A stretch of 48,890 bases of DNA from Herpetosiphonaceae bacterium (GTDB lineage: Bacteria > Chloroflexota > Chloroflexia > Chloroflexales > Kallotenuaceae): positions 1 through 48,890 of the forward strand of contig DASUTC010000303.1 in assembly GCA_036374795.1 (NCBI GenBank), written 5' to 3'. Below the pieces are notes generated by a model. That model saw only the letters and a program-made list of their open reading frames with translations. It was not told the DNA's origin and searched no databases. Below, in pieces: positions 26,635 to 34,983 of this stretch. Position 1 is the stretch's first letter. Every line of letters begins with the position of its first letter. The position numbers and the translations under genes are program-made.

Positions 26635-26688
26635 TTCCAGGTTTCAAGCTTCGAGTTTGGAGTTTCGTCGAACGTTGAACTTGGTTCT
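26635..26688 (-). repeat. Dispersed leader repeat, copy A
   Basis: Read on the minus strand it contains AAGTTCAACGTTCGACGAAA and, further on, AACTCGAAGCTTGAAACC. It fills the gap between the two GH43 genes, upstream of the second start and in the same orientation as that gene. GGAAAGGGGAAGAAC next to the start recurs beside copy D. Confidence 0.7.
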
Positions 26689-26689
26689 C

Positions 26690-27790
26690 TTATGGAAGCG
26701 CCTGCGGCACGTTATCCGGCCCTTTCACCACCGGAGTATCGCCCTCCCAGACCAACTCATCGATCATCATGCGCCGATAGGTGACGGTCGGGTCCCACGA
26801 GTGATAGATCATCCAGGCCTCGCCGTCCTTATCCAGCACAATATCCTGACCGCCCGGACCAAGCGCAGCGGCATTGTTGAGGTCGCTCCTGAGAACCGGG
26901 TTTTTTTCGGGCTTGGTGTACGGGCCGAGGATCTGATCCGCCACAGCATGCCCGACCGTGTAGTCGATCCCGGCGTAATTGTTGGCCGAGTAGAACAGGT
27001 GGTACTTGCCCGCGTGCTTCCACAGCGTCGGCGCTTCGACCACAATCCCTTCCCAGGGCTGATCGTTCTCGATCAGCTTCGTCGGCTCGCTTTCGAGCGT
27101 CAGGCCATCGGCGGAAACCTTCTGGAGATAGATGCGCGTCGACGAGCCGCAGCAGTTGCCGTCGTTCTTCCACAGCAGATAGCGCGTGCCGTCGTCGTCG
27201 ACAAACGAGCCTGCATCGATCGCGCCGCCCTCCTCCATCGGACAGATAAAGGGCTTGTCGGCAGTTGACTGGAACGGGCCTTCCGGCTTGTCGCTGGTTG
27301 CCACGCCGATGCACTGGCGCGTCGTCTCGGCGACGCGCGCGGTAAAGTACATCACATAGCCCTTCCCGTCGGCGGTCGTCGTGACCTCAGGTGCCCAGGT
27401 AAAGCCGCCGCTGGCCCAGCCCGGCAAGGCTGGAAGCGCCTCACCCACAACCTGCCAGTGGGCGAGATCGGTGGACGTGGCGGTCTGCACGTTGGTCCCG
27501 CCGGTATTCGTCGCGTAGGCGTAGTAGGTATCGCCGACTTTCAGCGTGTCGGGATCTGGAAAATCCTGGTCGAGGATCGGATTGGCAAACTCGTTCGGGC
27601 CGGGCGTTGGGATCGGCGTCGGGCCAGTGGTGGGCGTGGGCGGGCTGCTGGCTTGCGCCACCGGACTCGCCGCGCTCGACGGAGCCGCGCTGGACTCGGC
27701 GCTCGGCTGCGCGCCGCCCTGCGTATTGCCACACGCGGCCAGCAGCAGCGCAGCGATCAGCAGCAAGCTGCGCACAATCACATGTCTCAT
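26690..27790 (-). CDS. GH43 glycoside hydrolase lipoprotein
   Basis: 366 residues. A lipoprotein signal (LIAALLLAAC, Cys20) is followed by a Ser/Ala/Pro linker (about 21-66) and a compact GH43 propeller. Catalytic candidates are Asp79 (QDFPDPDT), Asp192 (AIDAGSFVDDDG) and Glu252 (IVVEAPTLW), with TWAPEV. This arrangement is typical of arabinan-endo-1,5-arabinosidase/arabinofuranosidase-like GH43. It starts three bases after the stop of the upstream permease gene, so it is translated from the transport operon and anchored near the transporter. Like its neighbour it has a double-Cys loop (NDGNCCGSST). Confidence 0.92.
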   Translation of the reverse strand: MRHVIVRSLLLIAALLLAACGNTQGGAQPSAESSAAPSSAASPVAQASSPPTPTTGPTPIPTPGPNEFANPILDQDFPDPDTLKVGDTYYAYATNTGGTNVQTATSTDLAHWQVVGEALPALPGWASGGFTWAPEVTTTADGKGYVMYFTARVAETTRQCIGVATSDKPEGPFQSTADKPFICPMEEGGAIDAGSFVDDDGTRYLLWKNDGNCCGSSTRIYLQKVSADGLTLESEPTKLIENDQPWEGIVVEAPTLWKHAGKYHLFYSANNYAGIDYTVGHAVADQILGPYTKPEKNPVLRSDLNNAAALGPGGQDIVLDKDGEAWMIYHSWDPTVTYRRMMIDELVWEGDTPVVKGPDNVPQALP

Positions 27791-27793
27791 GCG

Positions 27794-28663
27794 CTAGCCC
27801 TTCAATCCGCTCATCGCCACGCTCTGGACGATGTAGCGTTGCAGCAACATGTACAGGAGCAGCACCGGCACGGCGGTCACGGCAGCGCCGGCCATCAGCT
27901 TGCCGTAGTCGAAGGTATACTGGCCCTGGATCGTCGCCAGGCCCACCGGCAGCGTTTGCATCGTCCGGTCGTTCAGCACCAGCAGCGGCCAGAGAAAATC
28001 GTTCCACGAGGCCATAAACGTAATCACGGCCAGCGTTGCCAGCGCGCCTTTCGCCAGCGGCAGCACCACACGATAGAAGGTCGTCCAGGTACCGGCCCCA
28101 TCGATGCGCGCGGCCTCCTCCAACTCCTTGGGAACGCCCTGGAAGAACTGGCGCATAAAGAACACACCGAAGACACCGGCCAGGCCAGGAGCCATCACGC
28201 CCTGATACGTATTCAGCCAGTTGAGCCGGTTGATCGTCAGATAGTTTGGAATCAGGAACATCAGGCCGGGCATGACAAGTGTCGCCAGCAGCAGCCCAAA
28301 GAGCACATTCCGGCCCGGAAATTCCATGCGCGCGTAGGCGTAGCCCGCCAGCGAGTCGATGATCAGGACCAGCGTGGTAAACACACTGGCGATACCCAGG
28401 CTGTTGGCAAACCAGCGCAGCGCCGGTAACGTCGGGTCGGAGAAGATCGAGCGGAAGTTATCAAGCGTCGGATTATTTGGAATCCAGTTCGGCTGTACCC
28501 ACTCCTCGAACGGCTTGATCGCCGTCACGAACATCCACAGCAGAGGCAACAAAAAAAAGAGCGTACAGAGAATCAGCACGGCATACAAGAGAGCTCTCGA
28601 TAGAACACGAGTGCCCGCTGGGCCGCTGCTTACACGCTCGGCTGGTACACTGGCTGAAGCCAT
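27794..28663 (-). CDS. Carbohydrate ABC transporter permease (MalG type)
   Basis: 289 residues from MASASVPAE. AAAAGGAGG upstream fits this ATG, whereas a GTG nine bases earlier overlaps the Shine-Dalgarno. Six membrane segments and the cytoplasmic EAA loop (ELEEAARIDGAGTWTTFYRV) define a binding-protein-dependent transport permease of the CUT1 MalG class. It pairs with the upstream permease and the binding protein. The ATPase (MsmX/MalK type) is not in the window and is probably shared from elsewhere. Confidence 0.95.
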   Translation of the reverse strand: MASASVPAERVSSGPAGTRVLSRALLYAVLILCTLFFLLPLLWMFVTAIKPFEEWVQPNWIPNNPTLDNFRSIFSDPTLPALRWFANSLGIASVFTTLVLIIDSLAGYAYARMEFPGRNVLFGLLLATLVMPGLMFLIPNYLTINRLNWLNTYQGVMAPGLAGVFGVFFMRQFFQGVPKELEEAARIDGAGTWTTFYRVVLPLAKGALATLAVITFMASWNDFLWPLLVLNDRTMQTLPVGLATIQGQYTFDYGKLMAGAAVTAVPVLLLYMLLQRYIVQSVAMSGLKG

Positions 28664-28680
28664 GGCAGACACCTCCTTTT

Positions 28681-28749
28681 TCGAGTTTCGGGTGTCGAGT
28701 TCATCGAACGTTGAACCTGGAACGCTGAACGTTGAGCCTCGTCCCCCGA
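28681..28749 (-). repeat. Dispersed leader repeat, copy B
   Basis: On the minus strand: a GGGGGACGAGG head, then CTCAACGTTCAGCGTTCC, GGTTCAACGTTCGATGAACT and CGACACCCGAAACTCGA, ending directly at the AAAAGGAGG of the permease gene. Same orientation as the gene. Confidence 0.75.
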
Positions 28750-29682
28750 CTAGCGCTCCTCGGTGCGACCAAAGATGCGGAAGTTCAGCGTCGTGAGCAC
28801 CAGCAGGATGGCGGCGAAGAACACCGACATCGCGGCGGCGCTGCCCATGCGGTTTTGCAGGATGCCCTCATTGTAGATCCGCATCATGACTGGCTCGGTC
28901 GGCAGATATTGCGACCCGGTCATAATCCAGGGCTGTCCGAAGAGATTGGCCGAGGCGATCAGCGTGATCGTGATCACGAAAATCAGCACGGGTCGCAGCA
29001 TCGGCACGGTGATGCCGAAGAACTGCTGGATGCTATTCGCGCCGTCGATCGATGCGGCCTCGTAGAGCGACTCTGGAATATCCTGCAACGCGGCCAGAAA
29101 GATAATCGTGTTGAAGCCGATCGTCCACCACACGGTGCAGATCGTGATCGCGATCCAGGACCACGGGATCGCGCTGAGCCACGGCGGCTGGACCAGACCG
29201 AGCGTGCCCATGTAGGAGTTGATCAAGCCGCCCTGATCGAAGATCCAGCGCCAGAGCACCGCAGCGACCGTCACCGACAGCGCGTAGGGCGCGAAGTAGA
29301 TTCCGCGAAACAGGTTGCGGCCCCGGTAGTTGCCGTTCAGCAGCACAGCCAGCAGCAGCGCCAGGATCACCAGCGGCGGCACGCTGTACAGCAGAAACCA
29401 GCCCGTATTGCCCATCGAGCGCCAGAAATCGCTGAACTGGATGCTATTGCGGTTGATCAGCAGATCGGCGTAGTTTTGCAGACCGACGAAGGGCCGGTAC
29501 TCAGGCCGTAGAAAGTCGAAGTTGAACAAACTGATATAGATGCCGTAGAAAAACGGCCAGGCCAGAAACGCGAGGAAGAAAACAAGATGAGGCAAGATAA
29601 ACAAGTAGGGAGCCCAGCTAAAGCGTTGTCTCATTCTTTCGCGGGGGATCGTCGCCGCCCGCGCCTGGTTGACTGTAGCCAT
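28750..29682 (-). CDS. Carbohydrate ABC transporter permease (MalF/UgpA type)
   Basis: 310 residues from MATVNQARAAT, with AGAGGATC before the ATG (the frame is open 25 codons earlier). Six hydrophobic segments; the EAA loop reads SLYEAASIDGANSIQQFFGI. CUT1 permeases of this kind import oligosaccharides with a periplasmic or tethered binding protein. It lies 95 bases after the binding-protein gene, and the gap holds a 24-bp palindrome that may reduce its transcription relative to the binding protein. Confidence 0.95.
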   Translation of the reverse strand: MATVNQARAATIPRERMRQRFSWAPYLFILPHLVFFLAFLAWPFFYGIYISLFNFDFLRPEYRPFVGLQNYADLLINRNSIQFSDFWRSMGNTGWFLLYSVPPLVILALLLAVLLNGNYRGRNLFRGIYFAPYALSVTVAAVLWRWIFDQGGLINSYMGTLGLVQPPWLSAIPWSWIAITICTVWWTIGFNTIIFLAALQDIPESLYEAASIDGANSIQQFFGITVPMLRPVLIFVITITLIASANLFGQPWIMTGSQYLPTEPVMMRIYNEGILQNRMGSAAAMSVFFAAILLVLTTLNFRIFGRTEER

Positions 29683-29731
29683 GATCCTCTGCCTTTCTAC
29701 CTCGAAAGGTGCTCGCCGCCGCAGAAGGTGC

Positions 29732-29755
29732 GGGAGTCCGAGCGCTCGGACTCCC
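29732..29755 (-). terminator. Perfect 24-bp palindrome between binding-protein and permease genes
   Basis: GGGAGTCCGAGC / GCTCGGACTCCC with no spacer, a very stable RNA hairpin just after the binding-protein stop codon. In ABC sugar operons such hairpins protect the upstream mRNA and attenuate the permease genes. Confidence 0.75.
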
Positions 29756-29777
29756 ACACATCGATCAAGACAGCGTA

Positions 29778-31196
29778 CTAGCCGCCGCCGTACTGCTGTG
29801 CGTTCTGCTTCAGCAGTTGGTTCGAGCGCTGGGCCGCCTGATCCAGCGCGGCCTTGATGTCGCTCTGCTGACCGAGCAAAATCGGGTTGACGGCTCGACC
29901 GAAGCCCTCAGGGCCGAGCGCACCGCTGATGCCGGGGATCGAGGGCGGGAACTGCATCGACTCGGCTTCCTTGGCGAATGCCGCAACCGGCGCAGCGATA
30001 GTTGCCAGCTCAGGGCTATTGCGGGCAGAGTTGCGCGCCGGAACCTGGCCGGCCTTGGCCCACTGCACCGAGTTCTCGGAGAGCCAGGCGATCCAGCAGG
30101 CTGCCGCCGCCGCCTTAGCCGGGTCTTCTGTGGTCAGGGCAAGCTGGTGCGAGCCGCCGATCGCCACATATTCGTCGCCGATCTGCGGCACCATCGCAAA
30201 GCCGGTGAACGGCAGCTTCTGAAGGTTGCTGATGTGCCACGGGCCGTGGATCACCATCGCCGCCTTGCCCTGCTGGAACTGCGTCACCTCAGGATCGCCC
30301 TGGCCCTGGATCGTCGGCGAGTACTTCTGCTTCAGATCGCGCAGGTAGGTCATCGCCTGCACGCCCGCCTCGCTGTTATAGGTCGCCTCGGTGCCTTCCT
30401 CGTTCGAGAGCGCGCCGCCAAACTGCCGGATCAGCATGTCGAAGAAGGTTTCGCCGCTGTAGAGCGTGCCGATCGCGATGCCCGCGACGCCGTTGGCGTT
30501 GAGCTTCTCCGCCGCCGCCTCAAACTCCTGCCGATTCATTGGCCGGTCGGTCGGCATAGTGATGCCAGCCTGCTGGAAGAGATCTTTGTTGTAGTACAGC
30601 ACTTGCGGGTTGACATCCAGCGGCACCGAGAAGCGCTGATCCTTGTACGTGCCGCCGTTCCACACCGCTTCGGGGAAGTCCGCATCGTCGGCGGCGATGA
30701 TGCCAAGCGCCTCGTCGGACATCGGCTTGAGCACGTTGCGCGCGGCCATCTCCGGAACATCGGTGACGCGCACCACGGTCATATCGGGCAGGTTCTTGCC
30801 TGCCGCCGCCGTGTTCAGCTTCTGGAGGTATTCGGGCTGCGGCACATGCTGAACCTTGATCCCGCGCTGGTTCTCCTGGCTGAACTGGTTCGCCAGAGCA
30901 GTCATCTCGTCGCCATCGGGTCCGGTGAGCGGGCTCCACATCGTAATCTGCTGGCCTTGCGCCGCATCCGGGCACGCTCCCGCGCTCGCCGTACCGCCTG
31001 CCGCGCCGCTAGCCGCTGGCGATCCACTCGCCGCCGGGCTCGTCGCCGGGCTAGCGCCCGTGCCGCCTGCCGTCGCCGCCGGGCTAGCACCTGTGCCCCC
31101 GGTCGTCCCTGCGTCGCCGCCACATGCTGCAAGCAGCAGGGCCAGCACACTCATCACTGCGATGAGCGCCACCATTCTGTGCAATCGATTCGACAT
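29778..31196 (-). CDS. Extracellular solute-binding lipoprotein (family 1)
   Basis: 472 residues. Lipobox LALLLAAC (Cys25), then a low-complexity Gly/Ala/Ser/Pro linker (about 26-75; GASPATSPAAS) and a type 1 (MalE-like) binding domain: QQITMWSPLTGPDG, ALANQFSQENQRGIKVQHV, DVNPQVLYYNKDLFQQAGI, FQQGKAAMVIHGPWHISNL. It captures sugars for the two downstream permeases. The ligand is presumably the product of the co-encoded GH43 enzymes, arabino- or xylo-oligosaccharides (inference). Confidence 0.95.
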   Translation of the reverse strand: MSNRLHRMVALIAVMSVLALLLAACGGDAGTTGGTGASPAATAGGTGASPATSPAASGSPAASGAAGGTASAGACPDAAQGQQITMWSPLTGPDGDEMTALANQFSQENQRGIKVQHVPQPEYLQKLNTAAAGKNLPDMTVVRVTDVPEMAARNVLKPMSDEALGIIAADDADFPEAVWNGGTYKDQRFSVPLDVNPQVLYYNKDLFQQAGITMPTDRPMNRQEFEAAAEKLNANGVAGIAIGTLYSGETFFDMLIRQFGGALSNEEGTEATYNSEAGVQAMTYLRDLKQKYSPTIQGQGDPEVTQFQQGKAAMVIHGPWHISNLQKLPFTGFAMVPQIGDEYVAIGGSHQLALTTEDPAKAAAAACWIAWLSENSVQWAKAGQVPARNSARNSPELATIAAPVAAFAKEAESMQFPPSIPGISGALGPEGFGRAVNPILLGQQSDIKAALDQAAQRSNQLLKQNAQQYGGG

Positions 31197-31271
31197 CGTG
31201 ATCCTCCTTGATCTAGCCTGACCGCCAACTCAAGACGAAACGTAGATCGTGCTGAAGCTGCCTCCTGACCG

Positions 31272-31288
31272 TGATAGCTGATCTATCA
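31272..31288. promoter_or_regulatory. Operator-like palindrome upstream of the binding-protein gene
   Basis: TGATAG-CTGAT-CTATCA, 6-bp arms, overlapping the stop codon of the regulator gene and lying 76 bases before the binding-protein start. The TATCA/TGATA half-sites recur in the divergent promoter region at 32345 and 32397, which suggests a common regulator. Confidence 0.45.
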
Positions 31289-32284
31289 GCCGCCGATGAT
31301 CGGCGGGGTTAGGGTTTCGGGATCGGCGCGCTTGCCCGGCACGTATTCCAGGCGCAGCACTAAGTCCTGCGGATAATTGCCAAACGATTGACCAAACAGG
31401 TTGACTCCGCCGACATGCAGCGCATCTGCTTTCACGCCCAGGCGTATCTTGATCACTCGCTGCTGCTCGACGCCCAGGCCGTGAGTCGTCACCTCCGAGA
31501 GCGGACGACCATCAATACACGTGCCGTCGCTGTTGACCAGCCAGCGCTTCAGCAGGCCGTACTGCGTATCTTTCTCGTCCCACCAGTCGGGCGTGAGCAC
31601 ACCGCGCTGGCCGCCAAAATCCGCCGGACAGGTCCAGGTGCCGACCTCGTGGCCGTTGATCCACATCGTAATGTCCGACGGCCAGTGGCTATGGTGCAGC
31701 GGAGCCTCCGAGCAGATCTCCATGCTCAGTTGCAGGCTCAGCAGCTTCGCGCCGGTCGGCAGGCGATTGGGAAAGACATACTCGACAAAGCCGCTGCGAA
31801 ACCAGAGCAGCCCGGCGTGAATGCGATCCGGCTCGTAGAAGCAGAGCGGATCGTCCAGATAGCCGATCAGCCCGGTCGAGCTGGCAAGGCCGCAGGTTGG
31901 CTGCACCTCAAAGGCCGCATACGCGCCGATCGGCATTGTCACCTCGACGCTGTTGCGCGCGATGGCGGGCGCGAACGGCAGTTGGATGCTGACGTTATCG
32001 TAGGTGCGGGTGCAGATCTTTTGGAGGCCATGCGTTGCCGCTTGCAGCTCGCTATAGACCAGCCCGGCCTCTTCGAGCACCTTGATATGCGCCGCTGCGG
32101 TCGACGGCGGCAGCTCAAGCGCGTCTGACACCTCGTTAACCGAGTGACCACCGCTGGCGAGGTACTGCAAAATACGCCAGCGCGGAGCCGATGCCAGCGC
32201 CTTGAGCATCGTAACTGCTGTCTCCGCCGGAATATTGGCATCTATGTGCAACGTTTTGCCGTGCAACACCGCAGCTTCTTTCAC
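31286..32284 (-). CDS. ArsR-type HTH regulator with C-terminal beta-sandwich sensor domain
   Basis: 332 residues from a GTG start with no strong Shine-Dalgarno. Residues about 20-95 are a winged HTH (TMLKALASAPRWRILQYLAS; LPPSTAAAHIKVLEEAGLV), ArsR/HTH_20-like, but without the metal-binding Cys pattern of true ArsR. Residues about 105-320 are beta-rich with many aromatics (DITMWINGHEVGTWTCPADF; VLTPDWWDEKDTQYGLLKRW; GGVNLFGQSFGNYPQDLVLR), like a galactose-binding or jelly-roll domain. This suggests a one-component sugar sensor. It sits between the divergent transport/GH43 operon and the 811-residue and GH2 genes and is the obvious local regulator. Confidence 0.85.
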   Translation of the reverse strand: MKEAAVLHGKTLHIDANIPAETAVTMLKALASAPRWRILQYLASGGHSVNEVSDALELPPSTAAAHIKVLEEAGLVYSELQAATHGLQKICTRTYDNVSIQLPFAPAIARNSVEVTMPIGAYAAFEVQPTCGLASSTGLIGYLDDPLCFYEPDRIHAGLLWFRSGFVEYVFPNRLPTGAKLLSLQLSMEICSEAPLHHSHWPSDITMWINGHEVGTWTCPADFGGQRGVLTPDWWDEKDTQYGLLKRWLVNSDGTCIDGRPLSEVTTHGLGVEQQRVIKIRLGVKADALHVGGVNLFGQSFGNYPQDLVLRLEYVPGKRADPETLTPPIIGG

Positions 32285-32536
32285 TCATGCCGATGAGAGT
32301 GTGATGAGGATCGTAGTTGACAATTCTGCTTTGACACAGCAATATATCAATCGACGCAAAAGAGTATAATTTAGTCGGCTTTTTTCGTCAATTGTGTATC
32401 AGTGATAAGCACGCCTAGCATTTCGTATGCCAGCAGCGCTCCGCAACGTCGTCGTCAACTCATGATCATACGTGAGTCACACTCAAGCTTCGATGCCACC
32501 TTGTCGTAATGCAGGCGAATTACAACAGGAAAAGCT
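32285..32536. promoter_or_regulatory. Divergent control region of the polysaccharide locus
   Basis: An AT-rich 250-bp gap. It contains TTGACA at 32317 and 32331, a perfect TATAAT at 32365-32370, TATCA at 32345, and the palindrome TATCA-G-TGATA at 32397-32407. No single pair gives 17-bp spacing, so the exact promoters are uncertain. TATCA/TGATA half-sites are shared with 31272-31288. Confidence 0.5.
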
Positions 32537-34972
32537 GTGTCGATGCAAGACTCTTCCACAGTGCGGTACCTGAACAACGAGGCCGGGACGACTCTCAGCG
32601 CTACGCGGGGGCCGGATGGCTGGTCGCTGTACGTCGCGCGCGAGCAGGAGGCGCGCGCGACGATCGAGCCGCCGCATCTGCAACTGCCTGATGGCACGCT
32701 CGTCGGCGGGCGCTGGGAGACGCTGACGAGCGTCGAGGGCGGGCTGCTGGCGCAGGGCACCGTCGCGCACGCGGCAGGGCGGGTACAGTGCGACCTCCGG
32801 CTGGTCTTCGATTCCAGCCCTGAGCAGCCGCTTGCGCTCGACTGGCAGATCGATTTTGTCGACGGCCCGTTTACCGGCGCGCTGGTGTACGGCTGGACGC
32901 TGCACGGTGTCGAGCGCGATCCGGGGCGGCTCGATCTGCCGAGCCTGCACTACGGCTGCGCGACCTACGGCACGGGCATGTTCCCGCACCCCGATCCGCG
33001 CAGCGGCTTTGCCTTTCGGGCCGACCGCATGGCCCAGGCGGCGCTCCACTACAGCGCGGCCACAGCAACCTGGAGCATCTTCGCGCCCAGCGAAACGCCG
33101 GAGCCGGTCGTTGCCGAGCAGATGTATGCGATCGGCGCGACGCCGACCGAGCAGGAGACGGGGCTGCGCGTGTTTTTCCGCTATCCGCAGCAGGAGTTCG
33201 GCCATCGGGGAGACGGCAGCGACGAGGCGTATATCGGCAAAGAGACGTTCGCGCCGGGCGAGCAGGTCTACCGCGAGTTCGACGCGGGCAGCACGCTGCG
33301 CTCAACGTTCTTTGTGCTGTGCCGCCCGCCTGCCGCCGCCCACGATCATGCCACGGCGATGCGCTTTCTGTGGCGGCGCTACGCGGGACCGCGCGCGGCG
33401 CGGCCTGAGCAAACGCTGCTCAGCCAGGCCGGGCGGCATATCCGCTGGTTCAACCGGCGGCTCTATAATCCGAGCGTCGGCGGCGGCCAGTACGAGTCGC
33501 CCGAAGGATCGGGCACGGCCATGCTCGGCTTTGTCGAGCAATCGCTGCTGATGGCAAGCACGACGCTGCGCTACGCCGCGCTCTGCGCCGCAGCCGCGCC
33601 GCTGCCCCCCGACGAGCTGCGCCACTACTGCGAGCAGGCCGCCGGAGCGCTGACGCGCTGGGCGACGGAGGGCCGCACGCCTGAGGGCCTGCTCTATCCC
33701 GCCTGCGATCGAAGCGGCTATCACTTCGGCTACCGCAACTACGGCGACTACGAAAACCTGACGATCGTGCGCGATGAGAGCCTCGACACGATCCGCCTGG
33801 CAAGCGAGGCCCGCAGCCTGCTTGCCGCCGCGTGGAGCGCGCAGCTTGCGCAGCCGCGCGCCAGCGAGGAGCCGCAGATCTGGGCCGAGGCCGCGCTGTC
33901 GGTGGCGCGGTGGATCGTCGAGCACCGCCTGCCAAAGGGCGGCTATGCCGGACGCTATCACCGGACGGGCCAGCCGCTTGATCCGTATCCCAGCGGCACG
34001 TCAGCGGTGATCGGGCTGTTCGCCGAGTGTGCCCGCTGGCTGGACGAGCGCGATCCCGCCACAAGCCAGCGCTACCGCGAGCTAGCCGTCCAGGCATACG
34101 ACGATGCGCTTGGCGCGCTGATCGCGGCGGGCGTCTTCGGCGGCGGCACGCTGGACGCCTCCTGTCCCGACCGCGAGGCGGCGATTGCGGCGCTGGACGC
34201 CTGCATCACGCTCTACGAGCTGACCGACGATCCGCGCTTTCTGGAGGCCGGTCGCGGCGCTGCCGACAATATTCTGAGCTATACGTTCGTCTATCCGATC
34301 ACGACGTTTGGAGCCGATAGCGATGCCAGCCGCCGCCGGATCTCAACCTTCGGCGCGTCGACGGTATCGCCGGAGAACCAGCACCTCGATCCGGTATCGA
34401 CCGCGCCGTGCCTGCTGCTGTACGGCCTCTACACCGGCGACGACGTGGCGGTCCACGCGGCGGTCGAGACGCTGCACTGGACGCTCGATGGACGCTGGGC
34501 TTTCGATGAGCCTGACGGCCTGAAGCAATCCGAGCAACTGCTGCACACGCGCTGGTACTACAATACCTTCTTCTCGCGGCGCGGCGATGTGCGCGTCGGG
34601 ATGCCGCTGTGGGGCCGCAGCGACAGCGAGCATGGCTGGCCGCAGGTGGTGCCGACGGCGGCATTCTTAGGCACCGGCCAGGTGGTGCTGGACTGGCGCA
34701 CCGGGCGCGCGGTGGGCGTGGACGGCTGGCAGGTGTCGCAGAGCCAGCAGCCATCGGAGCGCGAGGTGGTCCTGAAGCTGGCCCCGACTGATAGCGCCGC
34801 CGATCAGGGCCATGCGGCTATGTGCTTAAAAGTGCTGCGTTTGCCACAATCCAGGCTGCAATTAGATCTGAACGGCGAGCGCTCGATCGTTCAGTCGTCG
34901 CAACTGGAACACGGCTACCTGCTCGACGTGCCACTTTCCCACAACAGTACACTACGCCTGAGCCAACAGTAA
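32537..34972 (+). CDS. Unclassified protein, probable cytoplasmic glycosidase with (alpha/alpha)-barrel
   Basis: 811 residues from GTG (AGGA six bases upstream; ATG 6 bases later is an alternative). No signal peptide. Residues about 1-260 are beta-rich (WQIDFVDGPFTGALVYGWTL; GLRVFFRYPQQEFG). Residues about 290-670 are a string of amphipathic helices with DESLDTIRLASEARSLLAAA, YRELAVQAYDDALGALIAAG and TAPCLLLYGLYTGDD, the look of an (alpha/alpha)6 barrel as in GH family clans of rhamnosidases and arabinofuranosidases (GH78/GH127-like). The C-terminus is again beta-rich. No GH family signature is certain. Its position beside GH2 and opposite GH43 and ABC genes makes a glycosidase likely. Candidate acids include the E and D in PEGSGTAM, RDESLD and ENQHLD. 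Confidence 0.75.
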   Translation: MSMQDSSTVRYLNNEAGTTLSATRGPDGWSLYVAREQEARATIEPPHLQLPDGTLVGGRWETLTSVEGGLLAQGTVAHAAGRVQCDLRLVFDSSPEQPLALDWQIDFVDGPFTGALVYGWTLHGVERDPGRLDLPSLHYGCATYGTGMFPHPDPRSGFAFRADRMAQAALHYSAATATWSIFAPSETPEPVVAEQMYAIGATPTEQETGLRVFFRYPQQEFGHRGDGSDEAYIGKETFAPGEQVYREFDAGSTLRSTFFVLCRPPAAAHDHATAMRFLWRRYAGPRAARPEQTLLSQAGRHIRWFNRRLYNPSVGGGQYESPEGSGTAMLGFVEQSLLMASTTLRYAALCAAAAPLPPDELRHYCEQAAGALTRWATEGRTPEGLLYPACDRSGYHFGYRNYGDYENLTIVRDESLDTIRLASEARSLLAAAWSAQLAQPRASEEPQIWAEAALSVARWIVEHRLPKGGYAGRYHRTGQPLDPYPSGTSAVIGLFAECARWLDERDPATSQRYRELAVQAYDDALGALIAAGVFGGGTLDASCPDREAAIAALDACITLYELTDDPRFLEAGRGAADNILSYTFVYPITTFGADSDASRRRISTFGASTVSPENQHLDPVSTAPCLLLYGLYTGDDVAVHAAVETLHWTLDGRWAFDEPDGLKQSEQLLHTRWYYNTFFSRRGDVRVGMPLWGRSDSEHGWPQVVPTAAFLGTGQVVLDWRTGRAVGVDGWQVSQSQQPSEREVVLKLAPTDSAADQGHAAMCLKVLRLPQSRLQLDLNGERSIVQSSQLEHGYLLDVPLSHNSTLRLSQQ

Positions 34973-34983
34973 TGCGCCGATAG

